Shown in pieces: positions 1-8,892 of a DNA stretch of 39,490 bases; position 1 is the stretch's first letter; each line of letters opens with the position of its first letter. This DNA comes from Granulicella sp. (GTDB lineage Bacteria > Acidobacteriota > Terriglobia > Terriglobales > Acidobacteriaceae). The notes below the pieces were generated by a model, which worked only from the letters and a program-made list of their open reading frames with translations, ran no database searches and had not been told where the DNA came from. Where the stretch lies: contig JANYLK010000152.1 of the NCBI GenBank assembly GCA_025357875.1, positions 1-39,490 of the forward strand, written 5' to 3'. The translations under genes were made by a program, and so were the position numbers.

Positions 1-402
1 AGCCTCCTCTACTTCCTGCGCTCGCGCCACTGCTATAACTGCAACACCGAACTCTTCCCCGCCCACGAACTCACCGAGCGCCGCAACGCCGGAGCTCCGC
101 CAGAAGTCATCGAAGAAGCCAGGCACGCCCTGCCCGCTCCCGAACCGCTTCCCGTAATCCTCCCCACACTCCACGCCATCGCCTCAGACCCACACACCGA
201 ACCGTCGAACCTCGAACCTGGTACCGAGTACCTCGATCACGACAATCCCGCCGTAATCAGAGGGAAAGGCCCACAATCTACATTCGCCGTCCGCTTTGCT
301 TTACACTCACCTAGGCGCTCAGTATCCTTGAGACTTGGACTTCGGGCTCTATGCATCCCAGCATCAAGCAGCGTCCGGCCACATCGAATTTTGAATCAGT
401 AG
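1..402 (+). CDS. C-terminal part of an unidentified protein (5' end outside window)
   Basis: Frame 1 is open from the first base to a TAG at 400-402; the other two plus frames close early (by about base 36 and base 164). The first 30 residues look genuinely coding and contain a CYNCN cysteine pair followed by a charged helix (ELTERRNA), then a Pro/Ala-rich stretch. The last third, after about base 290, overlaps a likely promoter for acpP and has low-complexity Arg/Ser content, so the natural protein could be this long or the 3' part could be a lucky read-through. I do not recognise the family. The two closely spaced Cys could bind metal, but nothing else supports that. Confidence 0.4.
   Translation, partial: SLLYFLRSRHCYNCNTELFPAHELTERRNAGAPPEVIEEARHALPAPEPLPVILPTLHAIASDPHTEPSNLEPGTEYLDHDNPAVIRGKGPQSTFAVRFALHSPRRSVSLRLGLRALCIPASSSVRPHRILNQ
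300..328 (+). promoter_or_regulatory. Candidate sigma-70-type promoter of acpP-fabF
   Basis: A TTTACA box at 300-305 is followed after exactly 17 bases by TATCCT at 323-328. This matches 5 of 6 and 4 of 6 consensus positions. It would start a transcript near 335 with a leader of about 85 bases before acpP. It was found by eye only. Confidence 0.35.
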
Positions 403-419
403 ATAAACAGGAGAACCAA

Positions 420-665
420 ATGGCAGCAGTAGATGAAAAGGTAAAACAGATAATCGTCGAACAGCTTCAGGTGGATGAGGCCGAAGTTACCCCCGGCGCA
501 AGCTTTCAGGAAGATCTCGGCGCAGACTCGCTCGACGTCGTAGAGCTCGTAATGCAGTTTGAAGAGGCCTTTGACATCCAGATTCCCGACGAAGACGCCG
601 AGAAGATTAAGACCGTCAAGGACGCTGTCGACTACATCGAAAAGAATCAAAAGGGTGCCAAGTAG
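420..665 (+). CDS. acpP: Acyl carrier protein
   Basis: Small acidic carrier (81 residues) that holds growing acyl chains on a phosphopantetheine arm during type II fatty acid synthesis in the cytoplasm. The attachment motif [10 protein letters not shown] is plain, with the modified serine near residue 38, and the length is standard for AcpP. An upstream in-frame ATG at 351 would add 23 residues unlike any ACP. The ATG at 420 follows an AGGAG ribosome site at about 410-414 and gives the usual [12 protein letters not shown] beginning, so I chose it. fabF starts 2 bases after the stop, so the two genes are almost certainly co-transcribed, as in many bacteria. Confidence 0.97.
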   Translation: MAAVDEKVKQIIVEQLQVDEAEVTPGASFQEDLGADSLDVVELVMQFEEAFDIQIPDEDAEKIKTVKDAVDYIEKNQKGAK

Positions 666-667
666 CA

Positions 668-1948
668 ATGGACGCAAGCGAAGCGATGGAGTATCGACCA
701 AGACGACGTAGAGTCGTTGTAACCGGACTGGGCCTCATCTGTGGAGTCGGCAAAACCGTCAACGAAGTTTGGGATGGTCTGCTAGCCGGACGCAGCGGAA
801 TGGCAGAGATCAAAGCTTTCGATCTCACCGGGCACCCGGTACGCTTCGCAGCCGAGGTTAAGGACTTCGATCCTCTCGTCTTCATTGAAAAGAAAGAGGC
901 CCGTAAAATGGGCCGCTTTATCCACTTCGCCATCGCCGCTGCCCAAGAGGCCATGGACCACTCCGGCCTTAAGGTAGACGAGTCCAACCACGATCGCGTC
1001 GGTGTCCATATCGGTTCGGGCATCGGAGGCTTCGACGTCATCGAGCGGGAACACTCGGCGATGCTGGCCGGCGGACCTCGCAAGATTTCGCCGTTCTTCA
1101 TCCCCGGCTCCATCGTCAACCTGGCTGCGGGCCATGTCTCCATCCGCTTTGGCGCGCGCGGCCCCAATGAAGCCACCGCAACCGCCTGCACCTCCTCCGC
1201 GCACTCCATCGGCGATGCCTTCCGCATCATCGAACGCGGCGACGCCGACGCGATGATCGCAGGAGGTACTGAGGCCGCCATCACCCCCATGGGTGTAGGC
1301 GGGTTCGCTGCCATGAAGGCCCTCTCCACCCGTAACGACGACCCCACCCACGCCTGCCGCCCGTTCGACAAGGACCGCGATGGCTTCGTCTGCGGCGAGG
1401 GTGCCGGTATCCTCATCATGGAAGAGCTTGAGTTCGCACAGGCCCGCGGAGCAAAAATCCTTGCGGAAGTCATCGGATATGGCATGTCCGCTGACGCCTA
1501 CCACATGACCGGAATGGCCCCTGAAGGCGAAGGCTGTCGCCGCGCCATGAACGCCGCCCTCAAAGTCGCCAGCATCTTGCCGGACCAGATTGACTACGTC
1601 AACGCCCACGCCACTTCAACCCCGCTAGGCGATGCGCTTGAGTCCAAGGCAATCGAGAATGTCTTCGGCGACCGCGCACTCAATCACCAACTTCTCGTCA
1701 GCTCCACCAAGTCCATGACAGGCCACTTGCTCGGCGGCGCCGGCGGCCTCGAAGCCGGCATCACCATCATGGCCATGCTCAAGCAGATCGCCCCGCCTAC
1801 CACCAACATCGTCGAACTCGATCCAAATTGCCGTCTCAACTACGTGCCTAACACTCCACAGCCCGCGAAGATCGACTATGCCCTGTCAAACTCGTTCGGC
1901 TTCGGCGGCACCAACGGCTCACTCGTCTTCAAACGCTGGATGGAATAG
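668..1948 (+). CDS. fabF: 3-oxoacyl-ACP synthase II (KAS II)
   Basis: Condensing enzyme that elongates acyl-ACP with malonyl-ACP. The thiolase fold is recognisable over the whole 426 residues. The catalytic triad is visible: Cys174 in ATACTSSAHS, His314 in NAHATSTPLGD and His353 in SMTGHLLGGAGG; the C-terminal SNSFGFGGTN glycine motif is present. It is slightly longer than E. coli FabF (413) because of an N-terminal extension of about 15 residues rich in Arg; an internal ATG seven codons in is an alternative start. It follows acpP with a 2-base gap and converges with the cytochrome gene (3-base gap). Confidence 0.96.
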   Translation: MDASEAMEYRPRRRRVVVTGLGLICGVGKTVNEVWDGLLAGRSGMAEIKAFDLTGHPVRFAAEVKDFDPLVFIEKKEARKMGRFIHFAIAAAQEAMDHSGLKVDESNHDRVGVHIGSGIGGFDVIEREHSAMLAGGPRKISPFFIPGSIVNLAAGHVSIRFGARGPNEATATACTSSAHSIGDAFRIIERGDADAMIAGGTEAAITPMGVGGFAAMKALSTRNDDPTHACRPFDKDRDGFVCGEGAGILIMEELEFAQARGAKILAEVIGYGMSADAYHMTGMAPEGEGCRRAMNAALKVASILPDQIDYVNAHATSTPLGDALESKAIENVFGDRALNHQLLVSSTKSMTGHLLGGAGGLEAGITIMAMLKQIAPPTTNIVELDPNCRLNYVPNTPQPAKIDYALSNSFGFGGTNGSLVFKRWME

Positions 1949-1951
1949 CGC

Positions 1952-3187
1952 CTACGACCCCGGCTGCGCCATTCTCCAGGGTGACGCGTTACTCCAGCCC
2001 TGCAGCTGTTTCGCCGCCCATGCTGTGTTTTTATCCGTGTGGCAAGAAGTACACGGATTCGGCACGCCCGATTGATCGGTCAGCGTCGGAGTAATAAACC
2101 GGAATGTGTGGCTGGCGACAAAATTGTCCTTGATGGTCTGTTCAATCAGCGGCATGTGACAAGAGATGCACTGACTGCCCTTGCTGCCCTCCGCGTGGTG
2201 AGTGTGCTCTGCGACTGTTCCCTTCAACCCGGCCGGATTCTGCTCAGTAGTCGCGTGACATCGAAGACACAAAGCATTGCCCTGCGCTTTGAGGTTGCTC
2301 GGATTCGCACTGCTGTGAACGTCGTGGCAATCGAAGCACCGCAGTTCGCGGTGATACATTGTGCTCTGAATAAAATCGTTCCCCTGCATGCGATTCTTAT
2401 GTGCGGTCAAATCAGCATATTGATAGAAGTTCGTAGCACCCGGCTTGAGTTCTTCCAGCCGCCAGAAGTCCGAGAGCCGATCGCCCGCGGTATAGCCGAC
2501 CGGCCAATCGTAGTGTGGAATTTCCTGCGTTGGCAGCGCCGTTTCATTCAACGGCTTTCCCTGGCTATGGCACTGGATGCACGTGTCGTTGCCGCGCACA
2601 TAGTCCAACTTTGCGGGATTCACGATGTTTGCTCGGGTCGGCTTGGCCGCATGGTCGCTGCCCGGCCCGTGGCACTTCTCGCAGCCTACGTTCCACTCCG
2701 TCACTTGTTTGGTCGCGATGTTGTAGTTCACGCTGTGGCAGCCATCGCAGAGTAGGCCGGTGGGTCGGTCGAAGTTAGTCTTTCCGTATAACGGAACCCA
2801 CCAGTCAGTCCCTGCCTCGACGTGGTAGGGCAGCCAGCGCTTTTTCGCAACGTCCCACTGAGCCGGCTCCGCGAAATAATCGTCGCCAATCTTCGTGAAG
2901 AAGCGCTGCTTCCAGCGACTTCCATAGACGAACGCCACGTCCTTCAGTTGAAAGGTGACCAGCGGATCGGGATGCGCAAAGTCCGCCAGCACGGCCTCTG
3001 GATGCACCTTCGGGTCGCGAACGACGTTAGCCATTCGGGTCTGCTTCCAACCGGCATACGCCGCCACATGGCATGGCTGGCAGCTACCTGACCCAACGTA
3101 GTGCCGTGGCTGCACCACTTGAGCGCCGCAAGCTGCCACCATCCATATCAATGCGCAGGCAAGGAAAGTACGCAAGGCAGCTTTCAT
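1952..3187 (-). CDS. Octaheme c-type cytochrome, probable lipoprotein
   Basis: 411 residues with eight CxxCH haem-binding motifs in order: CQPCH, CDGCH, CEKCH, CIQCH, CFDCH, CLRCH, CISCH, CTSCH. The N-terminus is a signal peptide ending in a lipobox-like VAAC (Cys20), so it should be exported by Sec, loaded with haem in the periplasm and lipid-anchored. The arrangement recalls the cytochrome c554/multihaem family seen in Acidobacteria, sometimes fused to C-terminal TPR or HEAT repeats. Here the protein stops soon after the last haem (WAAKQLQGWSNASPWR), so such a domain is absent. Electron donor and acceptor cannot be told from the sequence. The YIP1 gene lies 10 bases upstream and could share its transcript. 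Confidence 0.9.
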   Translation of the reverse strand: MKAALRTFLACALIWMVAACGAQVVQPRHYVGSGSCQPCHVAAYAGWKQTRMANVVRDPKVHPEAVLADFAHPDPLVTFQLKDVAFVYGSRWKQRFFTKIGDDYFAEPAQWDVAKKRWLPYHVEAGTDWWVPLYGKTNFDRPTGLLCDGCHSVNYNIATKQVTEWNVGCEKCHGPGSDHAAKPTRANIVNPAKLDYVRGNDTCIQCHSQGKPLNETALPTQEIPHYDWPVGYTAGDRLSDFWRLEELKPGATNFYQYADLTAHKNRMQGNDFIQSTMYHRELRCFDCHDVHSSANPSNLKAQGNALCLRCHATTEQNPAGLKGTVAEHTHHAEGSKGSQCISCHMPLIEQTIKDNFVASHTFRFITPTLTDQSGVPNPCTSCHTDKNTAWAAKQLQGWSNASPWRMAQPGS

Positions 3188-3197
3188 GCTTTGTAGC

Positions 3198-3944
3198 TTA
3201 GCTGAAAGCAGCCGTCGCTGCCACGCTAATCAGAGTGATTAGGAGCCACCAACCAATGACCACGGCAGCCGTCTGCCCTATCGACTTCTTGGCAACAATT
3301 TTAAAACCCACAACTGTCAGGGCTAGCGACCATAGCTTGATCAGGTCGAACTGCGCCAACAACGCCTTCAACCATGGAGCAGTATCCGGAAAAAAGTACC
3401 CAAGATTTGTGCCCACGGGATTTTGCATGTTGAACGTCTCCGCATTGTTGCCAAAAGCTACAGTCAAAATCGTCAACAACGAGATGATCAAATACGGAAG
3501 CGACGAGTAGATATTGACTGCGAGCGCCTGCCCAAACGTCATTTTTGCGCCAAGCCCAAAATTAATCGTGCCAAGCATAATCGCCGCATAGATCGCGAAG
3601 ATGAAAAGAAGAAAGATTGGAAGCGCGTAGGAGAAGTAACGGGTCCCCATCGCTCTCTTTTCCATCTGCGATGCTCGAGCCTCCGGTGTCAGCTCCGACA
3701 TCTGTTCTTCCTGCTTGGGACTCGCATGGATCTGGTTCTCTGCCACCCGGGTAAAGCCCACCTGCCGATCAATCGTGTACGTGGAGGCGGTTGCAAACAC
3801 CACTATCAACAAAAATGGCAGCCACCACGACGTGCTGCGCAATATGTCCTTGAACGTCGACGTGGGCGCAACGAACGTATTCACCACCCGCTCAACCTGG
3901 CTCAGACCCGGCTGCCCGTCTCCCACAACAATTTCCTCATTCAT
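3198..3944 (-). CDS. YIP1-family integral membrane protein
   Basis: 248 residues. A short hydrophilic N-terminus (ending VERVVNTFVAPTSTFKDI, the usual opening of bacterial Yip1-domain proteins) is followed by a first membrane segment (WWLPFLLIVVFATAS). A charged loop at about 70-105 comes next, then four further hydrophobic segments. Bacterial Yip1 proteins have no defined biochemical role; the family name comes from eukaryotic Rab-interacting proteins. It sits just upstream of the octaheme cytochrome on the same strand. Function beyond 'membrane protein' is not inferred. Confidence 0.85.
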   Translation of the reverse strand: MNEEIVVGDGQPGLSQVERVVNTFVAPTSTFKDILRSTSWWLPFLLIVVFATASTYTIDRQVGFTRVAENQIHASPKQEEQMSELTPEARASQMEKRAMGTRYFSYALPIFLLFIFAIYAAIMLGTINFGLGAKMTFGQALAVNIYSSLPYLIISLLTILTVAFGNNAETFNMQNPVGTNLGYFFPDTAPWLKALLAQFDLIKLWSLALTVVGFKIVAKKSIGQTAAVVIGWWLLITLISVAATAAFS

Positions 3945-4030
3945 GGCGTTCCTTTCGCGTGTAAATACCGCAGTCGGATTGTAGCTCGTTTTCCGCTTCT
4001 CCCAAGGATCAGTTGCTCACCGGGCAACAG

Positions 4031-4058
4031 AAAAGCCTCCCGCATTGGCCGGGAGGCT
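4031..4058 (-). terminator. Rho-independent terminator of the TPR lipoprotein gene
   Basis: Nine-base-pair GC-rich stem (AGCCTCCCG at 4034-4042 with CGGGAGGCT at 4050-4058) and a 7-base loop. On the minus strand it is followed by TTTTCTGTTG. It lies about 30 bases after the stop of the gene ending at 4089. Confidence 0.75.
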
Positions 4059-4088
4059 GATCCTGATGAGATTTGGAACAGAAAGCTA

Positions 4089-4907
4089 CTACATCGTAAC
4101 GCCGCCGCCTGCCTTTGCTTCTTTCTTCAATTCGTTTATCTTGCGTGCGCCCATTGCCTTCTGGATCCAAACATCTGCCTGCGCCAGGTCAGCCTTCCGC
4201 GCAGCATCGTCGGGGCACTCGAGGTTGGCTTTGCTGCGATAGCTCAGTTGCAGATACGACATCGCGTCGTCGTAGTTTGGATTCAGGTCGATCGCTTTCT
4301 GCAGGTTTTTCATGGCGTTGGTTACAAGTGCGGTGTTCGCCTCTTTGATCTTCGCGCATGCGCCCTTGGTCATCTTCTTGTTGCCCTCACCATCGTCAGT
4401 CAACCCGTCGGCCGCCAGGATCGGAACCGTATTCTTGTAATGCTCGAAATTCCAGTCGATGCTGCCGATGATGTAGTACGCCTCCGGATCGTTCGGGGCA
4501 ATCTCGATCACCTTCATCTCGTCTGCCTTGGCTTGTTCCAGCTTGCCGATGTTTCTATCGATCGATGCAATCTGCTTGAGCGCCGTAAGATCTTTTGGGT
4601 TGTTCGCGAGAACCGCGTTGAACCCATCCAACGCTTTCTGCGCAATCGCCAGGTTCTCCGGCGTCTGCAGATTTGGCACTACCTGCGAAGCGTAGGTCGT
4701 GGCCAGATACAGCTTGGCGTTCGGATTCTTCGGATCAAGCTGAACCGCATTTTGAAAGTAGTCGGTCGCTTGCTCGTACTGCGCGTTCTTGAATGCCGCA
4801 ATCCCTTTATTCAACTGGTCGCGCGACTTCAGAAAATTGCATCCAGTCGCTGTTCCGAGCAATATCAACAGGCCGACCGAAAGGGTAATTCTTGCATAGA
4901 ATTTCAT
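4089..4907 (-). CDS. TPR-repeat lipoprotein
   Basis: 272 residues from the ATG at 4907, which follows a GGAG ribosome site. A longer frame reaching 5024 adds residues with no signal-peptide character. The chosen start gives MKFYARITLSVGLLILLGTATGC, a lipoprotein signal peptide with the acylated Cys in TATGC. Behind it are tetratricopeptide repeats (for example AAFKNAQYEQATDYFQNAVQ followed by LDPKNPNAKLY; later IEIAPNDPEAYYIIGSI and AIDLNPNYDDAMSYL), about four to five repeats. Such proteins scaffold periplasmic or outer-membrane complexes; the partner is unknown. The C-terminus is Lys/Ala-rich and ends in a Gly-rich tail. A strong terminator follows. Confidence 0.85.
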   Translation of the reverse strand: MKFYARITLSVGLLILLGTATGCNFLKSRDQLNKGIAAFKNAQYEQATDYFQNAVQLDPKNPNAKLYLATTYASQVVPNLQTPENLAIAQKALDGFNAVLANNPKDLTALKQIASIDRNIGKLEQAKADEMKVIEIAPNDPEAYYIIGSIDWNFEHYKNTVPILAADGLTDDGEGNKKMTKGACAKIKEANTALVTNAMKNLQKAIDLNPNYDDAMSYLQLSYRSKANLECPDDAARKADLAQADVWIQKAMGARKINELKKEAKAGGGVTM

Positions 4908-5224
4908 GGCGCGGTGTTTCTCCTTCGATGAGGCGCGTTGTTCAGATCCTGAAGCGCGTGTTTTGGGGTTTTCTCGTCCCGTCGATTGTAATGTCAGACT
5001 GCCTGCTCTGACCAGTAATAGCATCTCAAGGCCACCGCAAAACTATACGACTGCGCTGAATTTGAGGCAAATCCTTCGCCGATGTCGAAGATTACGACAT
5101 TACATTCAAAGCCTGCCCATTCGATGCTGGCACCAAACTTGATCCTCAGATCCACGTCTCGACGAACCGTGACGCAACTTAATTTCCTTGGCCGCGATCC
5201 TCGCTCGACAGTCAACCCGGCCTA
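4908..5224. other. Intergenic stretch without a supported gene
   Basis: 317 bases between the TPR lipoprotein start and the ABC ATPase stop. It should contain the lipoprotein promoter. A 73-codon minus-strand frame (4994-5215) exists but shows no family resemblance or ribosome site that I can support. Confidence 0.4.
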
Positions 5225-5944
5225 TCACACAATTTGCCCATCGCGGATATGCACCGTTCTGCTTGCATACGAAGCCGCCTCCGGATCATGCGTGATCATC
5301 AGAATCGTCTGCCCAGTGCGTTCGTTCAGGTTCTTGATCACGCCCAGTACGGCTGCGGAATTCTGGCTGTCCAGGTTCCCTGTCGGCTCGTCTGCAAGTA
5401 AAATCGCGGGCTTGTTTACAATCCCGCGCGCAATTGCCACCCTTTGCTGCTGTCCGCCGGAAAGCGCCCTCGGCTTATGCTTCATCCGGTCCGTAATCCC
5501 AAGCAGCTTCAGCACGTCTTGAAACTCCGGCGTAAAGTCCGTCGAGCGGCCGCCTATGTACTCCACGATCTTGATGTTGTCCTCCGCGGACAAGGTCGGC
5601 AGCAGGTTGTACTTTTGGAAGACAAATCCTACCGTCGACTTGCGCAGCTCAGTCCGCTGCTGGTTCGTCATTCCGCCCAGGTCTTTCCCATCGATCACCA
5701 CGGTTCCCGCAGTCGGCGGCGTCAATCCGCCGAGAATATGGAATAGGGTCGACTTGCCTGAACCCGACGCGCCCACAATTGCCACAAATTCACCGCGCGC
5801 AACATTCAGGTCCACTCCGCGCAGCGCATTCACTTCGACATCGCCGACATGATAAACCTTGGTCAGCCCGCGTACCCTAATCATTGTGCTCGCGCCCGTA
5901 GACACCGCGCTTATGTGTTCGGCACCCATTACTGCATCACTCAT
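5225..5944 (-). CDS. ABC transporter ATP-binding protein (MacB/LolD type)
   Basis: 239 residues with a complete ABC ATPase: Walker A GASGSGKST (58-66), Q-loop near FVFQKYNLLPTLS (about 107-119), signature LSGGQQQRVAIARG (from 161), Walker B ILLADEPTGNLD (from 181) and switch His in MITHD (219). The LFHILGGLTPPTAG and DEPTGNLDS wording is typical of the LolD/MacB/FtsE-like group, which drives mechanotransmission rather than classic import. The start overlaps the permease stop by 8 bases; an internal ATG at 5884 (MIRVRGLTKVY) would give a family-standard N-terminus and is a real alternative. Acts with the permease encoded immediately upstream. Confidence 0.92.
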   Translation of the reverse strand: MSDAVMGAEHISAVSTGASTMIRVRGLTKVYHVGDVEVNALRGVDLNVARGEFVAIVGASGSGKSTLFHILGGLTPPTAGTVVIDGKDLGGMTNQQRTELRKSTVGFVFQKYNLLPTLSAEDNIKIVEYIGGRSTDFTPEFQDVLKLLGITDRMKHKPRALSGGQQQRVAIARGIVNKPAILLADEPTGNLDSQNSAAVLGVIKNLNERTGQTILMITHDPEAASYASRTVHIRDGQIV

Positions 5945-7034
5945 ATGACAGCGCCTCGGTTACGTCCTGCTGCACGGCCTTCATCCCCGGAACGATCGCG
6001 CCCAGCATCGCACCCACAATCGCAATCGCGCCCGCGTAGATCCACCACTCGTACACCGTCTCCTGCACCAGGCTGGCGGGAACCGAATGTTTCATCAGCC
6101 ACTGCGTGCCGTACGTCAACACGATGCCGACCAGCGTCCCCAGAATCGCGAGAAGCAGCGTCTCGCGCAACAGGATGCTCAGCACCAGACCCGATGACCC
6201 GCCCACCGCCTTGATAATTCCAATCTCTCGCGTCCGCTCCAGCACCGCCGTGTACATCGCCATAAAAACCACGATGAATCCCACTATCGTTGCGACCGCA
6301 ATTACGACCCAGATAAAGTCCTTCAGCATTCCCACATTGCTGATCGAGTATGCATCCATCAACGCGTTGATCGAGTAAACCTGGTCGTCATTCAGGGGTG
6401 CTTTCAACTCGTTTGCGACCTGTTCCGCCAGCGTAGGATCATCCAGCTTGACGTAGATCAGCGTGAGGTGTCCGGGGGTACCTACTACATTCTGCAGCGC
6501 ACTCAGCTTCACGCAAATGCGCGCCAGCTTCCCGCCCTCCGCGATGCCGGAGATGTTCCACTGGTTGGTGATCAGCTTAATCTTGCTGCCGATGTGCAGG
6601 TGATGTTGTCGCGCGTAGTCTTCATCCACGACCATGTCCTCGTCGTTGACCGGATCACCGCCATCCATGTATCTGAATCCGCCGCTCATCTTTTTGAATG
6701 CATCGAAATCCAGCCCCGTAATCGAGTCCGGGAACGTCAGCGACTGCACCACCGTCCCCGTCGCAGCGACTACATGTGGCTGCGCCATCACCAGTCCCAG
6801 ATATTTGTCGCTCATCGGAGCCGAGCTCAGACTCGACATCACCGAGGAACCGGGAGGTCGGACCATGATGTCGGCACCCACCGCCTTCGCGCGGTCCTTG
6901 GTCGAGTCGAGCGTCCCATGGCTTACGCCTACGAGCGTCAGAATCATAGTCACTTCCACCGCGATTGCCAGAACGCTCAAAAGAGTTCGCACCGGCCGGT
7001 GAGTAAGATTGGCGAGGATCAGCTTATTCAACAC
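5937..7034 (-). CDS. FtsX/MacB-type ABC transporter permease
   Basis: 365 residues. Membrane segment 1 lies at about 15-40 (TLLSVLAIAVEVTMILTLVG). A periplasmic MacB-PCD-like domain occupies about 45-240. Three C-terminal membrane segments follow, as in the FtsX domain (DFIWVVIAVATIVGFIVVFM, then LLAILGTLVGIVL, then WIYAGAIAIVGAMLGAIVPG), with the ERTREIGIIKAVGGS coupling loop between the second and third. The four-TM topology and that loop define the family. It overlaps the ATPase gene by 8 bases, so the two are one translationally coupled unit. Substrate is unknown; related systems move lipoproteins, peptides or antibiotics. No membrane-fusion (MacA-like) gene is in the window. Confidence 0.9.
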   Translation of the reverse strand: MLNKLILANLTHRPVRTLLSVLAIAVEVTMILTLVGVSHGTLDSTKDRAKAVGADIMVRPPGSSVMSSLSSAPMSDKYLGLVMAQPHVVAATGTVVQSLTFPDSITGLDFDAFKKMSGGFRYMDGGDPVNDEDMVVDEDYARQHHLHIGSKIKLITNQWNISGIAEGGKLARICVKLSALQNVVGTPGHLTLIYVKLDDPTLAEQVANELKAPLNDDQVYSINALMDAYSISNVGMLKDFIWVVIAVATIVGFIVVFMAMYTAVLERTREIGIIKAVGGSSGLVLSILLRETLLLAILGTLVGIVLTYGTQWLMKHSVPASLVQETVYEWWIYAGAIAIVGAMLGAIVPGMKAVQQDVTEALSYE

Positions 7035-7096
7035 GAATTTTAAGTCTATCGCACATCCATCCCCGTAGGATTTCGACGAGCCCGATAGAATGAGCC

Positions 7097-8296
7097 ATGC
7101 GTATCGCGGCTCTCATCACCGGATTGCTGTTCTGCCTGGGGACGATCGTTGACGCCTTTCAGACCATCATCCTGCCACGCCGTCCCACCGGCCGATTTCG
7201 CATTACCCGAATCTTTTACATCGTCACCTGGAAGCCGTGGGCTGCGATAGCGCGACACGCCGGCAACCCCAAGGTCCGCGAACAAATCTACAGCACCTAT
7301 GGCCCGGGATCGTTGCTTCTGCTGCTCGTGCTCTGGGCGGTGCTTCTGGTCACCGGATTCGCTCTCCTCTTCTTCGCCATGGGCTCGCCGTTCGTGGACA
7401 CCATGGCAACCGCGAACTATTTGGGCCACTTCCGCACCGACCTATACGTCAGCGGCACTACACTGTTCACCCTTGGTCTCGGCGACGTCGTGCCACGTAC
7501 GCTCGCGGCACGTGCGCTCATCATCTGCGAGTCGGCCACCGGTCTGGGTCTGGTCGCGCTCGTCATCGGATACGTTCCTGTCCTCTACGGTTCGTTCTCG
7601 CACCGCGAGGTCAGCGTAGCCCTTCTGGACGTCAGGGCGGGATCGCCGCCGACCTCTTCCGAACTGCTTCGCCGCCACTCCTTCGCCGGCGGACAGGAGG
7701 CTCTCGTCGTCCTACTCGTCGAGTGGGAGCGCTGGTCGGCGGAGATTCTCGAGTCACACATCTCGTACCCGATTCTGTGTTACTACCGCTCGCAGCACGA
7801 TAACCAGAGTTGGATTGCCGCGCTTACCGCTGTGCTCGATAGCTGCGCGCTGCTGATCTCGGTGGTTCCGGGAGTCGCATCGCGACAGGCCCAATTGACC
7901 TTCGCGATGGCGCGCCATGCGCTCGTCGACCTCGGCCACGTCTTCCATCTCGAGAACCACGAGGGTCAGTGGCTCGCCCGCGGCGGCCCGAATCGGCTAA
8001 CTACGGAAAGCTACAAACATCTCTGCGATTCGATGGCGGAATCAGGCCTGCGGCTTTGCGGCGATCCCGACGCTTCCGCCCGGTTGCACGCACTGCGCGC
8101 GCTTTATGAGCCTCACGCCCAGGCGCTGGCGGACTATCTCGGCTTGTCGCTGCCAGGATGGATTCCCGAGCCGCGCGCCAAGGACCAGTGGAAGATCGTC
8201 GAGGCCGTCCGTTCGCAGGCTGCCTCGGTATTTCGAGAGAAAGACATCCTCGTCAGCGACCAGGCCGCCGCGCTCCATCTCGACGAGCGCCACTAA
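7097..8296 (+). CDS. Two-TM potassium-channel-like protein with large cytoplasmic domain
   Basis: 399 residues. An N-terminal hydrophobic segment (1-25) precedes a two-helix pore module: TM at about 72-95 (SLLLLLVLWAVLLVTGFALLF), a pore loop with TLFTLGLGDVVP (121-133) and a second TM at about 140-165. The placing matches the ion channel 2 family, but the selectivity filter reads TLGLGD instead of TVGYGD. From about 170 to the end is a soluble domain without an obvious RCK Rossmann motif. The start is close to a divergent promoter region shared with the permease gene (62 bases). Ion selectivity is uncertain because of the altered filter. Confidence 0.7.
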   Translation: MRIAALITGLLFCLGTIVDAFQTIILPRRPTGRFRITRIFYIVTWKPWAAIARHAGNPKVREQIYSTYGPGSLLLLLVLWAVLLVTGFALLFFAMGSPFVDTMATANYLGHFRTDLYVSGTTLFTLGLGDVVPRTLAARALIICESATGLGLVALVIGYVPVLYGSFSHREVSVALLDVRAGSPPTSSELLRRHSFAGGQEALVVLLVEWERWSAEILESHISYPILCYYRSQHDNQSWIAALTAVLDSCALLISVVPGVASRQAQLTFAMARHALVDLGHVFHLENHEGQWLARGGPNRLTTESYKHLCDSMAESGLRLCGDPDASARLHALRALYEPHAQALADYLGLSLPGWIPEPRAKDQWKIVEAVRSQAASVFREKDILVSDQAAALHLDERH

Positions 8297-8427
8297 CCGG
8301 ACTTTCGAGCGTTGCGACGGTAACTGGTGTCTACCGTCACAGTAACCCGGCAAAGGGCCGCTTATACTTCTTACGTTCTCCAGAGTCTCGCTCGCCGGAT
8401 GGCTTTGGCAGAAGGGAGGATCTCGAC

Positions 8428-8862
8428 ATGAAAATTTTGCTGGCAGTCGATGATTCGAAGTTCGCGTCCGAGTTGGTTCGGGCAATCGTAAGGCAGTTTT
8501 ACGCTGAAAACACAGAAATTCTGGTGCTCCACGTTCTCCAGCAGGTCGGTCCGACGCCGCCGCAGATGGCACCGGGATATGCGCCGGAGCTGGCGGAGGA
8601 AAACCAGCTCGCCCAGGCGCTTGTGCAAGCGGTCGCGATTGAGTTGCGCGACGCCGGATTCAGCGTGCAAACCGTCGTAGGTGTCGGGGACGTTCGCGAA
8701 GACATCATCGACTTAGCCTCGGACTGGGGCGCCGAACTAATCGTTGTCGGCTCCCATGGACAACGAGGAATCCAGCGATTTCTGCTTGGCAGCGTCTCCG
8801 AATTTGTTGCCCGTCATGCCAAGTGCTCGGTGGAAATCATCCGCACGCTAACGAGTCATTGA
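8428..8862 (+). CDS. Universal stress protein, UspA family
   Basis: 144 residues from the ATG at 8428, which follows a good GGGAGGA ribosome site; a longer in-frame extension upstream is non-homologous. It begins MKILLAVDDSK, the first strand with the conserved aspartates. It ends with the nucleotide-binding signature VGSHGQRGIQRFLLGSVSEF (Gly-x2-Gly-x9-Gly-Ser), so it belongs to the ATP-binding subclass. These small cytoplasmic dimers help survival under stress. Whether it works with the adjacent channel-like protein is unknown. Confidence 0.92.
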   Translation: MKILLAVDDSKFASELVRAIVRQFYAENTEILVLHVLQQVGPTPPQMAPGYAPELAEENQLAQALVQAVAIELRDAGFSVQTVVGVGDVREDIIDLASDWGAELIVVGSHGQRGIQRFLLGSVSEFVARHAKCSVEIIRTLTSH

Positions 8863-8892
8863 AGCAACAACGGACTCACCGCACGTTTCCGC

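Noticed and set aside
3423..4931. 502-codon plus-strand ORF
   Set aside because: It lies antisense to the YIP1 and TPR genes, which have clear domains; the translation is Arg/His/Leu-rich, typical of an antisense shadow of high-GC genes.
4994..5215. 73-codon minus-strand ORF upstream of the TPR lipoprotein
   Set aside because: No ribosome site, family or neighbour coupling; it sits where the promoter should be.
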